Source of the DNA: Caenorhabditis elegans | Taxonomy: Eukaryota > Nematoda > Chromadorea > Rhabditida > Rhabditidae | Assembly (NCBI RefSeq): GCF_000002985.6 | Contig: NC_003283.11 | Span: 5,146,001 to 5,210,000, forward strand | Direction of reading: 5' to 3' | DNA: 64,000 nucleotides | Shown: positions 45,239 to 56,856 of the stretch, in pieces | Numbering within the stretch: the stretch's first letter is position 1 | Layout: each line of letters begins with the position of its first letter | Notes under the pieces: model-generated | Databases searched by the model: none | What the model saw: the letters and a program-made list of their open reading frames with translations, nothing else | What the model was told of the DNA's origin: nothing | Position numbers and translations under genes: made by a program

Positions 45239-46531
45239 TCAACTTTGATATTGACTGATTTTGGATCTTTCAAATTAATTCCTCCAATGTACTGAATTCT
45301 GTGATGTAGCGGACGTGGTCTCTCAAGTACTTCATTGGAATTAACAAATGTGATATCAACTTTGTCGATGATATCGTCCATATTGAAATCATCTCCATAC
45401 ACTTTTTGGAATATTTTTTCTTGCTCGTGTTTGAGCGATGGGATTCTGATCAAATTAAGAAATCTCCAGCATGCTAGATTCCAGAATTTACCGTAAAGTG
45501 TTGACAGGTCGAATGAGTAGAACAACGCTGAATTATTATTTTTGGAAAATGTAACTTTAGGATTCAAAGTATTTATATTTAAAAACTTACGAACATCCTG
45601 AGAAGCAATATTCGGAAGACCCATTGTCACTGTTTGAATTGATAAGAGTGGGAGAGCATTAAATGTTGCAATTGATGGAACTTCTGACTTCACAAGCATC
45701 CCAATTCCACAATAATCAAAAACTGAAACAACTCCAATATCATACTGCCTAGAAGTGAGGAAAGCGTGAAGGTTCTGATCGGCAAGTGCTGCTGAAATTT
45801 GAAAATGATCTAGTTTTGTTTGGTAAATATTAAGAGTACATACATTCACAAAGTGCATTTCCAATCTTATTATAAACTTGGAATCCGTTAAATGTAAACG
45901 GTCGATCTTCAAATGGACTTGCGAGATGGCTCAGTTTGCTCCAATCACTTCCATTTATACTTTCAAGCTCGTAAAATTTAGAAGCCTTGCTGTTTCCGTG
46001 CCCTTTGACTAGATTATTGACTCGAACAATCACAACATCCTAAAATATTACAAACAAAAAATTTAAAAATTGAAATATATCTCGATTTTTCAATTTTGAC
46101 CAATCACCCTTTTTGAATTGCCTCCAAATTGAAAACTGCGCGACCAATCAGCGATTTGGTCCGCCCAATTTTCAACAAATCGGTAGATTTTGTGGAATTC
46201 GAAGGCGCTGATTAGTTGAATCTTACTTCGAAGAAAATTCGAATAGCGAAATTAGCCAAAGTTGACAAAATTTTTCAATTATGTAGTGAAAGCTTTGTGT
46301 CTAAAATTTAACCAATTACAAACAAATCTTTAAAATCTCGGCATAAATAAGCATTGTTTTCTTCAAACGTACCACGACATGGCCTCTTTCAACAAGACTA
46401 TCGATTAGAGAATCACCAAAATCCAGATGGCTTTTTCCGATTGCATTTATAAAAAAAACAACATTGGAAGTATTTACCAAAGTTGACACCAATGATAAGA
46501 ACAAAATAAATAATATAGACGTTCGTTTCAT

Positions 46532-46999
46532 ATTTGCTGAAACATAAACTAGATATAAATTTATAAATTAACAAATTAACAAATCGATAGGAACATATTA
46601 GATGAGGTCTTATCACTCAACGCACCACCATCTGTCAATCTGTCTTTAACTTATCAGTGTATATACTATTAATGTTCTGTCATAAAAGGAGTACTTTGAG
46701 GTCAGAAATGTTCTCACCATACTTTTCGAAAATACTGGTTGCTGTTGTGCGTAACAATAATTTCCTGCTTATCAGCTGTGAAAAACCGTCAGATGTTCTC
46801 GCGGGCTCCTTTGGTCTTTGGCCAAATCGCCAATACTTTTTTGAAGAGTCTGAGCAAACATAGAACCCACGCGGAGCCCCCCACGCGGAACGCTTATGGA
46901 ATAATAATTGACAGGTTCTTTTTTCAATTGAATGAGGCAACATTGGAGCCTGTATTCAGCCTTTTCCAATCTTTGTGTGTTCTGTAGTATGATTCAGAA
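46532..46999. other. Intergenic upstream of the UGT pseudogene
   Basis: AT-rich; the likely former UGT promoter. A CCACGCGGA word occurs twice near 46866-46888. No gene was recognised. Confidence 0.5.
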
Positions 47000-47138
47000 T
47001 GAATTATTTATCATCGTATATTCAAAAACAAGGAGGCAAAAACAAAAAAAAATTGGTAGTCGAAATATACAAAAAAGATTTTGAGCAACAATGGACTATT
47101 GATACCCATAAATCTTCGATCGATCGATTCGGTCCTTC

Positions 47139-48567
47139 TTACTTTCTGCGGCAGCATTGTCCATTTCCGCATGGAGAGTAGTTAGTTTGGCAGGAGCAGG
47201 AGCTCTGTTGTGGGCTCTGTTGGCAGGCAGTAGTTGCTGGTTGAGCAGCTTGGCAGGAGTTAGAGCATGATGATTGGCAGGCAGTTTGGCACTGAGCAGC
47301 TGGCTGTTGTTGCTGAACACATTGCTGTTGGCAGGACTGTTCGCATTGTGGAGCACATTGGGATGATTGAGCAACAGAAGTCTGGAGAACAATCTGGATG
47401 ACTTGAGCTGGAGCCTCAGTGGTTGTGTCGTATGGTTGGTACATTGGTTGAGTCTGCTGGGAAGTGCAGGAGTTGTCACAAGCTGGTTGGCAAGCTGGAG
47501 CGCAGTTGGCAGATCCTTGGTTGTTGTATGGATCGTACATTGGAGCGGCAGTGGTTTGCTGGACTTGGTAAGTTGGCTGGGCTTGTTGGTACACTGGCTG
47601 GGCCTGTTGGGATGTGCAAGAGTTGTCACAAGCTGGCTGGCAGGCTGGAGCGCAGTTAGCAGATCCTTGGTTGGTGTTGGTGTTGTATGGGTTGTACATT
47701 TGGGTGTTGGTATTCTGGTTCATGTTCTGGTTCATGTTCTGGTTGTTGTTGTAGACCTGTTGGGTAGCCTGAGCAGTTTGTTGGCAGATATCAGAGCATT
47801 GAGTGTTGCAAGCTGGCTCACATTGGGTGGATGGCTGTTGTTGCTGGACACATGAAGATTGGCATTGTTGCTGGCACTGTGGTTGGCATTGAGCTTGAGC
47901 TTGTTGGATCTCGAGTTGGATTTGGATCACTTGTGGGGCCTGGGTGGTGGTGGATGGGGAATCACAGGCAACATTGCATTGTTGTTGGCATTGTGGCTGA
48001 CATTGAGCTGCTGGTTGTTGTTGTTGAACACAGGTAGATTGACATTGCTGTTGGCATACTGGTTGGCACTGTTGGTATTGGACAACTGGAGCTTGGGTGG
48101 TGGTGGTAGTGGTTGGTGGGTTGTACATTGGAGTGCATTGAGCCTGGCACTGTTGCTGACATTGTGGCTGGCACTGGGACACTGATGGAGAAGCCTGACA
48201 TTGTTGTTGGCAGCTCTGTTGGCAAGCTGGGGCGCATTGAGTAGATTGGACCTAAAATTGTTGAATTAATGGTTTGCGAGTTTGTTAATAGGCTGTACCT
48301 GAACTTGTTGAGTTTGTTGTGGCTGAGCGCATGAGCAAGATGGGGATTGTTGTTGAACTGGAGCAGATTGGCACGAGCATGACTGAGTCTGTTGAACTTG
48401 TTGGCACGAGCACTGGCTCTGCTGTGGCTGAGCACATCCACACTGTCTCTTTTCACGGAGCACGCTGCCCTAAAAAAAAAGAATATGTTTAACAATTTAA
48501 AAGAAAAACTTACAGACACCACAAGGGCGCAGGCGAAGAAGGCAACAGCGAGCGTGGTGAAGCGCAT
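47139..48567 (-). CDS. pqn-5: abu/pqn Gln/Cys-rich secreted protein, copy 4
   Basis: Three exons in sense order: 48567-48514, 48469-48299 and 48251-47139; 1,338 bases, 445 residues. It starts MRFTTLAVAFFACALVVS, then a 44-bp intron absent from the other three copies, then GSVLREKRQCGCAQPQQSQC and the same Cys-Gln modules. Like copy 3 it has the extra QQAQPVYQ/APMYDPYNNQGSANC module, plus a short NQNMNQNMNQNT expansion. The 3' flank matches copy 3. A TATA box lies at 48631-48638. The role is inferred from the family: secreted, disulphide-rich, pharyngeal-cuticle type and ER-stress linked. It is separated from the other copies by the receptor and UGT block. The symbol is inferred from C. elegans cluster layout. 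Confidence 0.87.
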
Positions 48568-48630
48568 TTCGATTGGTTCGTTTAGAGCCGAACTGTGAAA
48601 GGACGGATGCTAGAGTAGTCTGTCTGCTAG

Positions 48631-48638
48631 CTTTTATA
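48631..48638 (-). promoter_or_regulatory. TATA box of abu copy 4
   Basis: TATAAAAG on the minus strand, 64 bp before the ATG at 48567, the same spacing class as in the other abu copies. Confidence 0.7.
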
Positions 48639-50057
48639 GTTACCTTCACCCTGATTGCCACGCCCGAACTTGCACACGCCCGTAATTGCTTGCCCATCTT
48701 TCATCTTCCGCGCGGAACCGGAATGCTCGTTTTCTCTCCACTCTCCACTGCTCTCAATGTTATTTTCACAAGACGGTAGCGGCTTCCTTTCAGTATACAC
48801 TGCAAAAAAAGCGAAGTGGGGGAGAGGGGAGGGGGGTTCGCGCATTCTAAAAGTAAACTTTCATACACACTAGACGTAAACGATATTGATCATCATCATT
48901 GCCACATTACCGGATTGTCTTTTCATCTTTGCCTTCTCTCTTTTCTGTGTACTTGCACATTATTAAGTAGTAAATAGTCACAAAGTCTTCACACGTAAAG
49001 CGCGGAAGCAGCCTTAAAACTAGTAGGAGAACAATGAAAGCGCCAGTAGGTGCGTAACTCGGTAACCCCTGCAATTACCAGTTTTCTCTCGAGACAGTTC
49101 TTTGACATTTCTGTTTGTACGTGCATGCAAGAAATTGCTCTCGGTGCTCTTTTCATGAACTTTCCATATTGTTTTCATGCTCTATCGGATTAGGTTACTC
49201 ATCGACTAGACAACCTCGATGTACTAGATTTCTTAGTGTATGATTCTTTATTCGTCGTTTCCAGAAAAAAAAACAATGCAAATAAACATTTCTGAGATCA
49301 AGAGAGAAAAAGCTGTAAATGTTTTTGTTTAAGGTGGACAAGATGCCTAGGAGCAGGAGACAAAAAGAGAAAATGGTGGGGGGTCACAACATTAGGGGAA
49401 GAAGAAGACTTGGGGGAGGGAAATTGGAAAAATAGGAAGAAATCAGAAGAAATTAACTTAAACAGGAGTAATCATAAAACTAATATCTTGACACCACAAC
49501 TTTAGCCGCATTTGGAATGTTGAAAAAGTTGTGAAGTTAAAGGTGGAGCATTGTGAGCGGAGACTACTTTGACGGTTTATAACTCAGTTGTTTTTAGATT
49601 TATCAAAAAATGTTCTACTAAAAAAATGTAGAAATACATTTTGCACGTTTTTTGTCAGTTGACAATTTTTTAATAAACCCAAAGATAACCGAGTTATAAG
49701 CCGTCAAAGTAGAGAAATGGATGTGCAAGTATAGTTCAACATGGCCGAATACCATGGTAAAATAAACTATAATTTTTGAATTTTAAAGGATGTTTAATTA
49801 AATATTTGGTAAACCACAAAATTTTTTAACAAATGTGAGATTTTAGATTATTTTTTAGCTTTTTTTTGATCGACTTCAAAACAAAAATGAAAGGAGAAAC
49901 TGAGGATCCACGACTTTTTGACTATAATTTTAAGCATTTTTAAATTTGTTTTGAAAATTCTAACTATGATATTTGGGCCTTATAGCACTATAGGAGTGCC
50001 TTTAATATTAATTTTAAGTTTTCCGCCGACGATACTCCACTTTCAAAAGAAAACAGT
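48639..50057. other. Intergenic with a palindromic repeat
   Basis: Upstream region of abu copy 4 and 3' flank of the secreted Lys/Cys-rich gene. Contains a G-rich run near 48819-48838, a GA-rich stretch at 49340-49440, and the palindromic repeat listed separately. No gene was recognised. Confidence 0.5.
49538..49735. repeat. Palindromic repeat, AAAGGTGGAGCA type
   Basis: Inverted arms around a 75-bp centre: CTACTTTGACGGTTTATAAC (from 49564) and, on the right, GAGTTATAAGCCGTCAAAGT (to 49710). The starting word AAAGGTGGAGCA also occurs in variants at about 3219 and 19110, so it belongs to a dispersed repeat family. Confidence 0.7.
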
Positions 50058-52327
50058 TTAAGAATGCATATCATCGAGTGCTGCAGCCAACTTCTTTCCT
50101 CCAATCGGTGTCTCCTTCTTCTTATTCGCAGCTCTTTCCAATGATTTTCCAATTCCTCCTGTCTTCTTATTATCTCCTTTAGCCTTCTTTCCTTCTCGCT
50201 CCCGATCCTCTCCAACTCGTTTTCCAGTCTTTTTCACGCCCTTCTTCCCATTTGTTGCACAATCCTTGGTTGCCTCTTTCAATAGCTTCTTCTTCTCCTC
50301 CAGCTCAGTCTTGTCCTCATTTCGATGGCACCTGGAAATTCAGAAGTTTTTAAGCTCATTAAGATTTGGATACGAACACTCTAACTGCCGGGCAGCACTT
50401 GGCAAGTCGAGCACATTGGCTTTTGAGTCGGCGAGCCTCTTTGTTGCATGTCTAGAAACGTGTATTTGTGAGGGAGTGTTTGAGTGAATAACCATGCAAT
50501 ATTATTTGTGAACAAGGGATCATAAATCGGGAAATTGAAATTAGAGACGAGCACAGGGGGGAAAGGTTGTCTAGACCAGTCCGGAGAAAAGTGCACAACT
50601 ATTCATAGGACTTGGAAAAAAGTACGTATTGGAATTATGGTTGTGGAATTAAAAAATAAGCTACGAATTCTGGTGTTGTTTTGGAACCGTAAACATATTT
50701 TTAATTAGAGAAAAAAAAACTTGAGCCAGATAATACAAGAGGAAAGGGAGAGAGAGAGAATTGAAAATTCAATTTTTCCTAATTAATTTCCTATACGTTT
50801 CAACTTTTATTTTCTGTTGAAATTCAAATTCCAAAAATCTCACTCTTGCTGCAGCTTTCAGACTGTTCTTTTCCTTCTTGGATCTTCTTTTCTGCGGCTC
50901 AATTGCAGCTCTTTTCGCGTTTTTCTTGAGAATAGCTTGGCATCTTTCGTTTTTCTTTTCGTTCAATCCGACGACACTGTCTGCTTTTCCACGGACACAT
51001 GTTTCGATTTCGTCGGACATCTGAAGTCATATAAATTTTTTATTTTTTTGTTTGACTCAAGAGTAAAAAATATATGGAGAGCACGATTGACTATAGATTA
51101 GGGTTTGAAATTTAAAAATAAGCAGTGTCTGGAGCACCATTTCGATTTCCAAAATGTCTGAGAACTCAACTTCGTAAAACAACGGGTTCTAGATTCGTTT
51201 TTGTTGAATTATCGCAATTTTAAAATGTTTATGATTACTTAAACATTTCTATAATTTATTTTCTACAGCATCTTGCCCAAAATATCAACTTGTGACTTAT
51301 TGTGGCAAATTTTGGGCAAGACTTTTGCAAGACTTGGTTCAAGAAACTTGCACTCAACTTGACCGCAGCCTATTCCAAGTCTTGCCAAAGTCTTGCCCAA
51401 CTATTGCCCAAAATTTGCCCAAGATTTGCCACTTTTTGATCTAAGGCAATTGGTTTTTTGGCCAAATTTTGTCAAGAAGTTAACCAAGTTGATCACCGAG
51501 AAGAAAAATTTACCTGATCGTGAATAGATCTGATTTCCAAATGAATTCGTTTCGCTTCGGTGCACACTCCTTTCTTTCCGTTTGTGGTCTGAAACAAATT
51601 CAAAATTTTAAAAACTGTTCCAAAAATATTAAAATGACATTCCCAAATGTTACCGCACCGCAATCTTAAAAGAGGAGACATGTCACCACTTTTCTTCAGA
51701 GAAAATGAAACCCAAAGGAATAGAGATAGAAGACAAAAAAATGAAACTGAAAACTAAAGAGTTGCTTTTTGGAAAACCTTTTTATGATGTCGACATATCC
51801 TACGAACTGCTCTAGACCAAAGTAGTCTCATATTCTGAAATCTCATATGCGGGCTATAGTTTTTTTTAATTATAAGTATAATTTGAAAGGGGTAGGGTTT
51901 TTCAATTTAGATTTATTTTCTTTTTTCTCAGACTTTCAGCGATTTGGATTGTATTCTAAAAATGCCAGGAACATTAGTATCCCTGATTCCAGGTAGGCAC
52001 AAAATTGCCTGCCTTTCTATAAATGAAAAATATTGTACAGTACCTCGGTGTTATTCTCCAAAACGTGACACTCCTCGGCCTTCTGTTGTGCTTTGTGAAC
52101 ACAATCTGCATATTCTATGCACATCGGGGTCTGAAAATTAAGTATTCAGTGAATTGATTGATTACTCTTTTTCGGATTGACAAAAGGCAAATTTTGAGTT
52201 GAATATTCTATTATCCATATGGTTTAGTCAAAATCCAAAATCTCACCGCTGACACAATTGTACCATTTTCCGAGTCTTCTGCGAAGGCGACAACAAAAAG
52301 TGCCGATAAATATAACAAACGGTTCAT
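50058..52327 (-). CDS. Secreted Lys- and Cys-rich helical protein, unknown function
   Basis: Six exons in sense order: 52327-52247, 52130-52044, 51588-51514, 51020-50844, 50451-50378 and 50331-50058; 768 bases, 255 residues. It begins with a signal peptide (MNRLLYLSALFVVAFAEDSE). Scattered cysteines follow (MCIEYADCVHKAQQKAEECH, GVCTEAKR, ETCVRGKAD, NERCQAI), then a very basic Lys/Glu-rich C-terminal half likely to be helical. Exon 5 and its donor (GTTCGT) are required to keep the frame and are the least sure part. No known domain was recognised. The signal peptide and paired cysteines indicate an extracellular protein; nothing nearby suggests its partner. Confidence 0.65.
51262..51475. repeat. 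TTGCCCAAAATTTGCC repeats in an intron
   Basis: Lies in the intron between exons 3 and 4 of the secreted gene. CTTGCCCAAAAT and its complement ATTTTGGGCAAG occur several times in both orientations, a low-complexity palindromic repeat. Confidence 0.65.
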
Positions 52328-54889
52328 TGGAATGTGTTGCCTGGAAAAAAAATAATGTGTACGGTGAAATAAAATGAACAAAATAGGAGAAAAAGAAGAT
52401 ATTGAAGGTTGCCTGTCTTGCCAAAATCCAATAAAATATACGAAAAACGATTGAAGAAGGGCACTAAGGCGTTATTTATGGGTATGGGAACGAAGTGCGC
52501 TAAATGAAAATGGGGGAAATGAGGTGGTGAAATTGAGAAAACAGATATTGAAACAGTGATATTTCTAATGGTACAACAACTTGAATATTTATTTTTGAAA
52601 GCGTGCAATTTTTCAAATCCTATAAAAATAATAGTTATGATAGATTTTTCAAAACTTTTTACTGGAAAACTCGCACAGATTTTTAGTACTGTGTCAAAAA
52701 TATATAGTTGTTTTAAATTACGAACTAATATAATCAAACCAAAAAAATGTTCAAAAAACAGTTTTAAAGAAGCGAAAAAATATATGAAGTTTAATACTAT
52801 GCTGTACAAAGGCATTTTGCCAAGCTTCTGCCAACTTCTGCCAGTTTTTTTCCAAGTCTTGGCAATTTTTGAATCTTTAGTAAAAAACTAAATATTTTCA
52901 TCTAATTCAAACTATTCAAAAACAATTCACATCCTCAATAATAGCAAATGTTCCCCAATAAATGGTTTATCAAAAGTTTATAAAAACGAAAAAAAAAACA
53001 TTTAAATTGAGTTTTTACAGTTTGCGAACTATCCACAATAAGGGAAGATTTTGTAAAAATATTTATAAGAAAAAAATGCAAAAAATTACAAAAACCAAAT
53101 GCGAGATATTTCTTCTTGAAGAATTCAACAAATATAAATCGCCATACTGCAAACAAGAAAACCATGTGGTTTTGACAATTTTGACTCTGTGATTTGAAAT
53201 TTATAAATTCTCAAGGGGCCGAGCCACCCTATTCTCGTCCATTTTCCCACCCTTTTCTTCATTTTTTACAGAAAAAAAACTGAGAGCTTCTGTGACCACA
53301 CGCATCCACACACATTTCTAATTAACTTTGGATGCACATTATGAAAGAAGATTTTTGAGGCAAGGGCATTTAGATGAAGGAAGGGTCAGCGGATGAAAAA
53401 TATTGAAAAGAGCAACATTGAGCAGGTTTTGAAAAGAGAAAAAGTTTCGCAAAATATTGGAAAAGAAAAGGAAGTACGGGTGGAAATCTTATACATATTT
53501 TGAGGTTTCAGTTAAGTCCACTCTAAGGCTTTTAGATAGGTCTACAACTGGTGCTCCATAATGAGCACCGTTGTTTGAAATTTTTGACAGTTTAAAAGAA
53601 TTCCCAGAAAGTTGCAAATCGTCAAGAAATTACAGCGGACTGGCAGCTTTGTGGAAGTTAAAAAGAATAGGTTTTTGATAAGTTGGGAGGGGTTGCCAAA
53701 GAAGTGCCACCAGGGGGGTACAGCAAAATTTTCCGAACACGGCAGAATTCAAAAATGTGGATATGCCGAACTTGACATGCTCGGACATTAAAAAATTAGG
53801 TCACAAATATTGCGATTCTCTGGGTTCGCCGGAAACGGCAAATTCGCTGACATTGTTTTTTTGCCGAACTTGCTGAGCTCGTCAAATGAGCAAGCTTATA
53901 AGAACTCCCAATAATGGATGAGATTAGGTGAACGAAAACTTCAGAAAATATAGAAAATAATTTTTACGAAATTTTTACAAAATTTTTTACAGAGCAATAA
54001 AAAAATTCTGAAAGCCAAACAAAGCCCGAGCCACATAAAAAAACAAGAGTGACCATGTGTGGCAAGAATATTGAATGATCCACTTTATCTTTCTCTCCAC
54101 ATCCGAATACACACTCATCCCGTCATGCTCCATTAGCAATTCGGGTACTCTATTCCACTAAATTGACTCCACCTCCCCCCCCCCCCATCTATGGCTTTTT
54201 GTTGAAGTATCTAAAAGCTGCTCTTTTTCACACATTGCTCTCAACACACTTTCTCATTATAATCGCGCGCGAGAAGAGAAGAATCGAAATGTACTGAAAG
54301 GCATTATTATGGAGATGAGAAGTTAATCAACTTTGTCTTCTCTTCCTCTCTTTTGGAAAGGGACCATCGGTAATTCAATTGAGAAGCACCGCAACTCTCT
54401 TTCCTCTGTTATGAATTCAAAAACCGGCCAAAAGCTAAAGAAGCTGCCAAAAGTAAGATGGAAAAAGTTGAAGAGGAAGCCTAAAGGAAGTGGGAAACGG
54501 CCAAAAATCGCTCCCGTGGGTCTAATAACTACTGAAACTAGAAAGAAATGATGGATGAATGTGGCAGGTGGATCCTTGAAGTGTGAGCACTTGTATGGAC
54601 CAAAGAATGGATGAGAGAAAGAAAGGACAATGGAAAGGACAACATATGAATATGTGAGATAGTATCTGATGAGTAAAAAGGAAGAGATTTACTAGATAAA
54701 TATCCGAGGGACATATAAATTGTTGAATGGGGTGGATGGGTGGAGAGGAGGGTAGTTTGTCTTGTGTACTGGTGACAACAATTTTGAATGCGCACCACAT
54801 TGGGCCACGCCCAGAAATTGGAGTTTTGAGAGACGGATGGAGTTTTCGGGTTATTTCACAATTGATTTAGATGTGTAATTTACCTTTTT

Positions 54890-55420
54890 TAATAAAACCT
54901 TTGGCGGGGATTCAGATTTTTCTAGAAAATGTTGGAAAATATTTTTGGCGGTACTTAAAACTTTTAGAAAAAATATTTGGAGGGAATTAAAAATTTTTTT
55001 TAACATTTTGGTGAGAAATTAAATTTGTTGGAACCATATTGTGTGGGAATTCAAATTTTTTTGGCAAGACTTTTTATTGGAATTCAAAGTTTTTGAGTAA
55101 AACTTAGGCGGGAGCTTAGCATTTCTGAGAATAATTTTTTTCTGAAATTGAAAATGTTAGAAAAAGTATTGGCGGTATTAGAAGATTTTTGAGAAATTTT
55201 TTGGCGGGAATTCAAATCATTTGGAAAACTTTTTGGCGAGAACTTAATTTTTTTTTTGAGAAAAAATTATAAAGTTTTGAGAGACGATGAAATTATTGGA
55301 TTTTTTTTCGAATAACCAAATTGAAGCTGATTCGAATTTTTTAAGGAGCAAATTTTGACGGGTGTTCAAATTTTTTGAGAAATCTTTCGTCAAGATTCTG
55401 ATGGGAGATTTTTGGAAACC
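54890..55420. repeat. Degenerate array of GGCGGGAATTCAAAT units
   Basis: Irregular repeats of TTTGGCGGGAATTCAAAT followed by T-runs and GAGAAA occur every 40-70 bp, with many variants. It looks like an old minisatellite or a decayed dispersed repeat. Confidence 0.6.
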
Positions 55421-56350
55421 TTTAATAAATTTTCTGAAAAGTATTGGGAATTTCGGAAAACTTTAAGAACGTTCTGAAAATTTCTAGAAAAATTTGAAAG
55501 CTTTTCGTGTCTTTTTCATAGTTATATCCGATGTTTTCAATACAAAAAAATACAAAAAATAATTAGGCAATACCTAACGGGACCCAAGTTATGAGGGCGG
55601 AACAGTATTGTTTGGCCGTGAAGCAGTGGAGCACGCTTGTACCTCAATTTCAAAATGCGAATTTTTAGGCGTCCGCATAATAAATCCTATCCAGGCTTAC
55701 AAAACCCAAATGGCATTCACATATACTATACGTACATCAACTTAACTCGAGTTGACATTTCACATTTTGAAATTCTCAAACAACGACGATTCGAAATAAA
55801 TTCAAAGGGTTTCTGCCGCCACACCACAGAACCAAATGTCGTCTTGTCACCCATTTGACACCAGTTGGGGAGTAAGAAGTATGACAAATGGAGGATTAGA
55901 AACAGAATACAAGGGAAAAGGGAATTTAGATGAGAAACAAAAAGGATATAAGTCAAACCAGATGGATTAGAATGTATAATATGAACATTGCAGAACAAAC
56001 TTGAATGTTAACAATTTCAATTGAAATTCAAAAACAATTCCCCAGGCTTCTTCACCTAGAGCAGGCATCTACAAATCTTCTATAAAATTGGGCAAAATAG
56101 AAGAGAAAAAAAAACTAAATAACTTTGTGAAAGCTCTGGGAATTCAACTGAACGAGTGAATTATTGAGCAGGTTTTTTTTTCTGCGGCTCTTGATCATTT
56201 GAGAGCCCTGGCGGAGCTTTCATCAATTTGGAGAACACGAATGTGTGTTTTTTATTTCAGATAAAACAGAGGAGGAGAGTAGGGGGTTTTGGGAATTAGT
56301 AGCAAGCTTGAAGTTGGAGACTAGAGATGTTGAGATTTTAGCGACAAAAG

Positions 56351-56856
56351 TACGGTACCCGGTCTCGACACGACAAAATTTTGTTAAATAGTAAAAATTT
56401 TCTGAAAATTTTTGAGCCAGTTATTTGTGTTTTTTAAAAAGAGATTTCAATATTACAAAAATGTTGGTTTAGTATTTTTCTCGTATTTTTAGCGAAAAAC
56501 ATTTTTGTATTGGTTTTCGAAAAAAAAAGGTTTTTTTAAAATAAAAAATCGGATGCGATATTTTGCAATTTTTCCGACAAAATTACGGTACCCAATTTTT
56601 CTTACATTCGAAAAGTTGTGCACCTTTAAAGAGTACTGTACTTCTTCAAAATTTCGTTGCGGTGGAATTTTTATCAACATTTCATAGTTTTTCTCATAAT
56701 TTGTGTTTCTATATATTTCTTAGCTTTTTAAAAACAAATAAATATATTTTAATCGAAAAACTATGAAAAATCGATAAAAATTCCGCAGCGACAAGATTTT
56801 GAACTTACAGTACAGTACTCTTTAATATTTTTTGTCGTGGCAAGACCGGGTATCGT
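56351..56856. repeat. About 500-bp palindromic repeat
   Basis: Ends TACGGTACCCGGTCTCGACA and, inverted, CAAGACCGGGTATCGTA. Inside, GTGCACCTTTAAAGAGTACTG and its inverted relative TACAGTACTCTTTAA also face each other. Likely a small non-autonomous DNA element of inverted-repeat type. Confidence 0.7.

Larger units (their letters stand above)
32380..46531 (-). pseudogene. UDP-glycosyltransferase split by a BEL/Pao element
   Basis: Paralogue of the UGT at 29108-31256 with the same exon plan: 46531-46373, 46039-45844, 45791-45591, exon 4 in two parts (45527-45239 and 33695-33461), 32897-32772 and 32718-32380. Exon 4 is cut by the 11.5 kb LTR element. Without the element and one TCAAC copy the exon has exactly the 519-base length of the intact paralogue. 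A second lesion lies in the last exon at about 32649-32652: about 35 bases are missing relative to the paralogue, shifting the frame; the sequence beyond still encodes the transmembrane tail and KPKIE end in the other frame. It retains the signal peptide and GKSHLDF. It is not expected to make a full enzyme. Confidence 0.92.

Noticed and set aside
52324-52815. 163-codon Phe/Ile-rich minus-strand frame
   Set aside because: Phe-rich translation of AT-rich DNA that overlaps the start of the secreted gene in another frame; no transmembrane receptor pattern.
54333-54551. 72-codon Lys-rich plus-strand frame
   Set aside because: Isolated, with no domain, signal peptide or supporting splice sites; likely chance.
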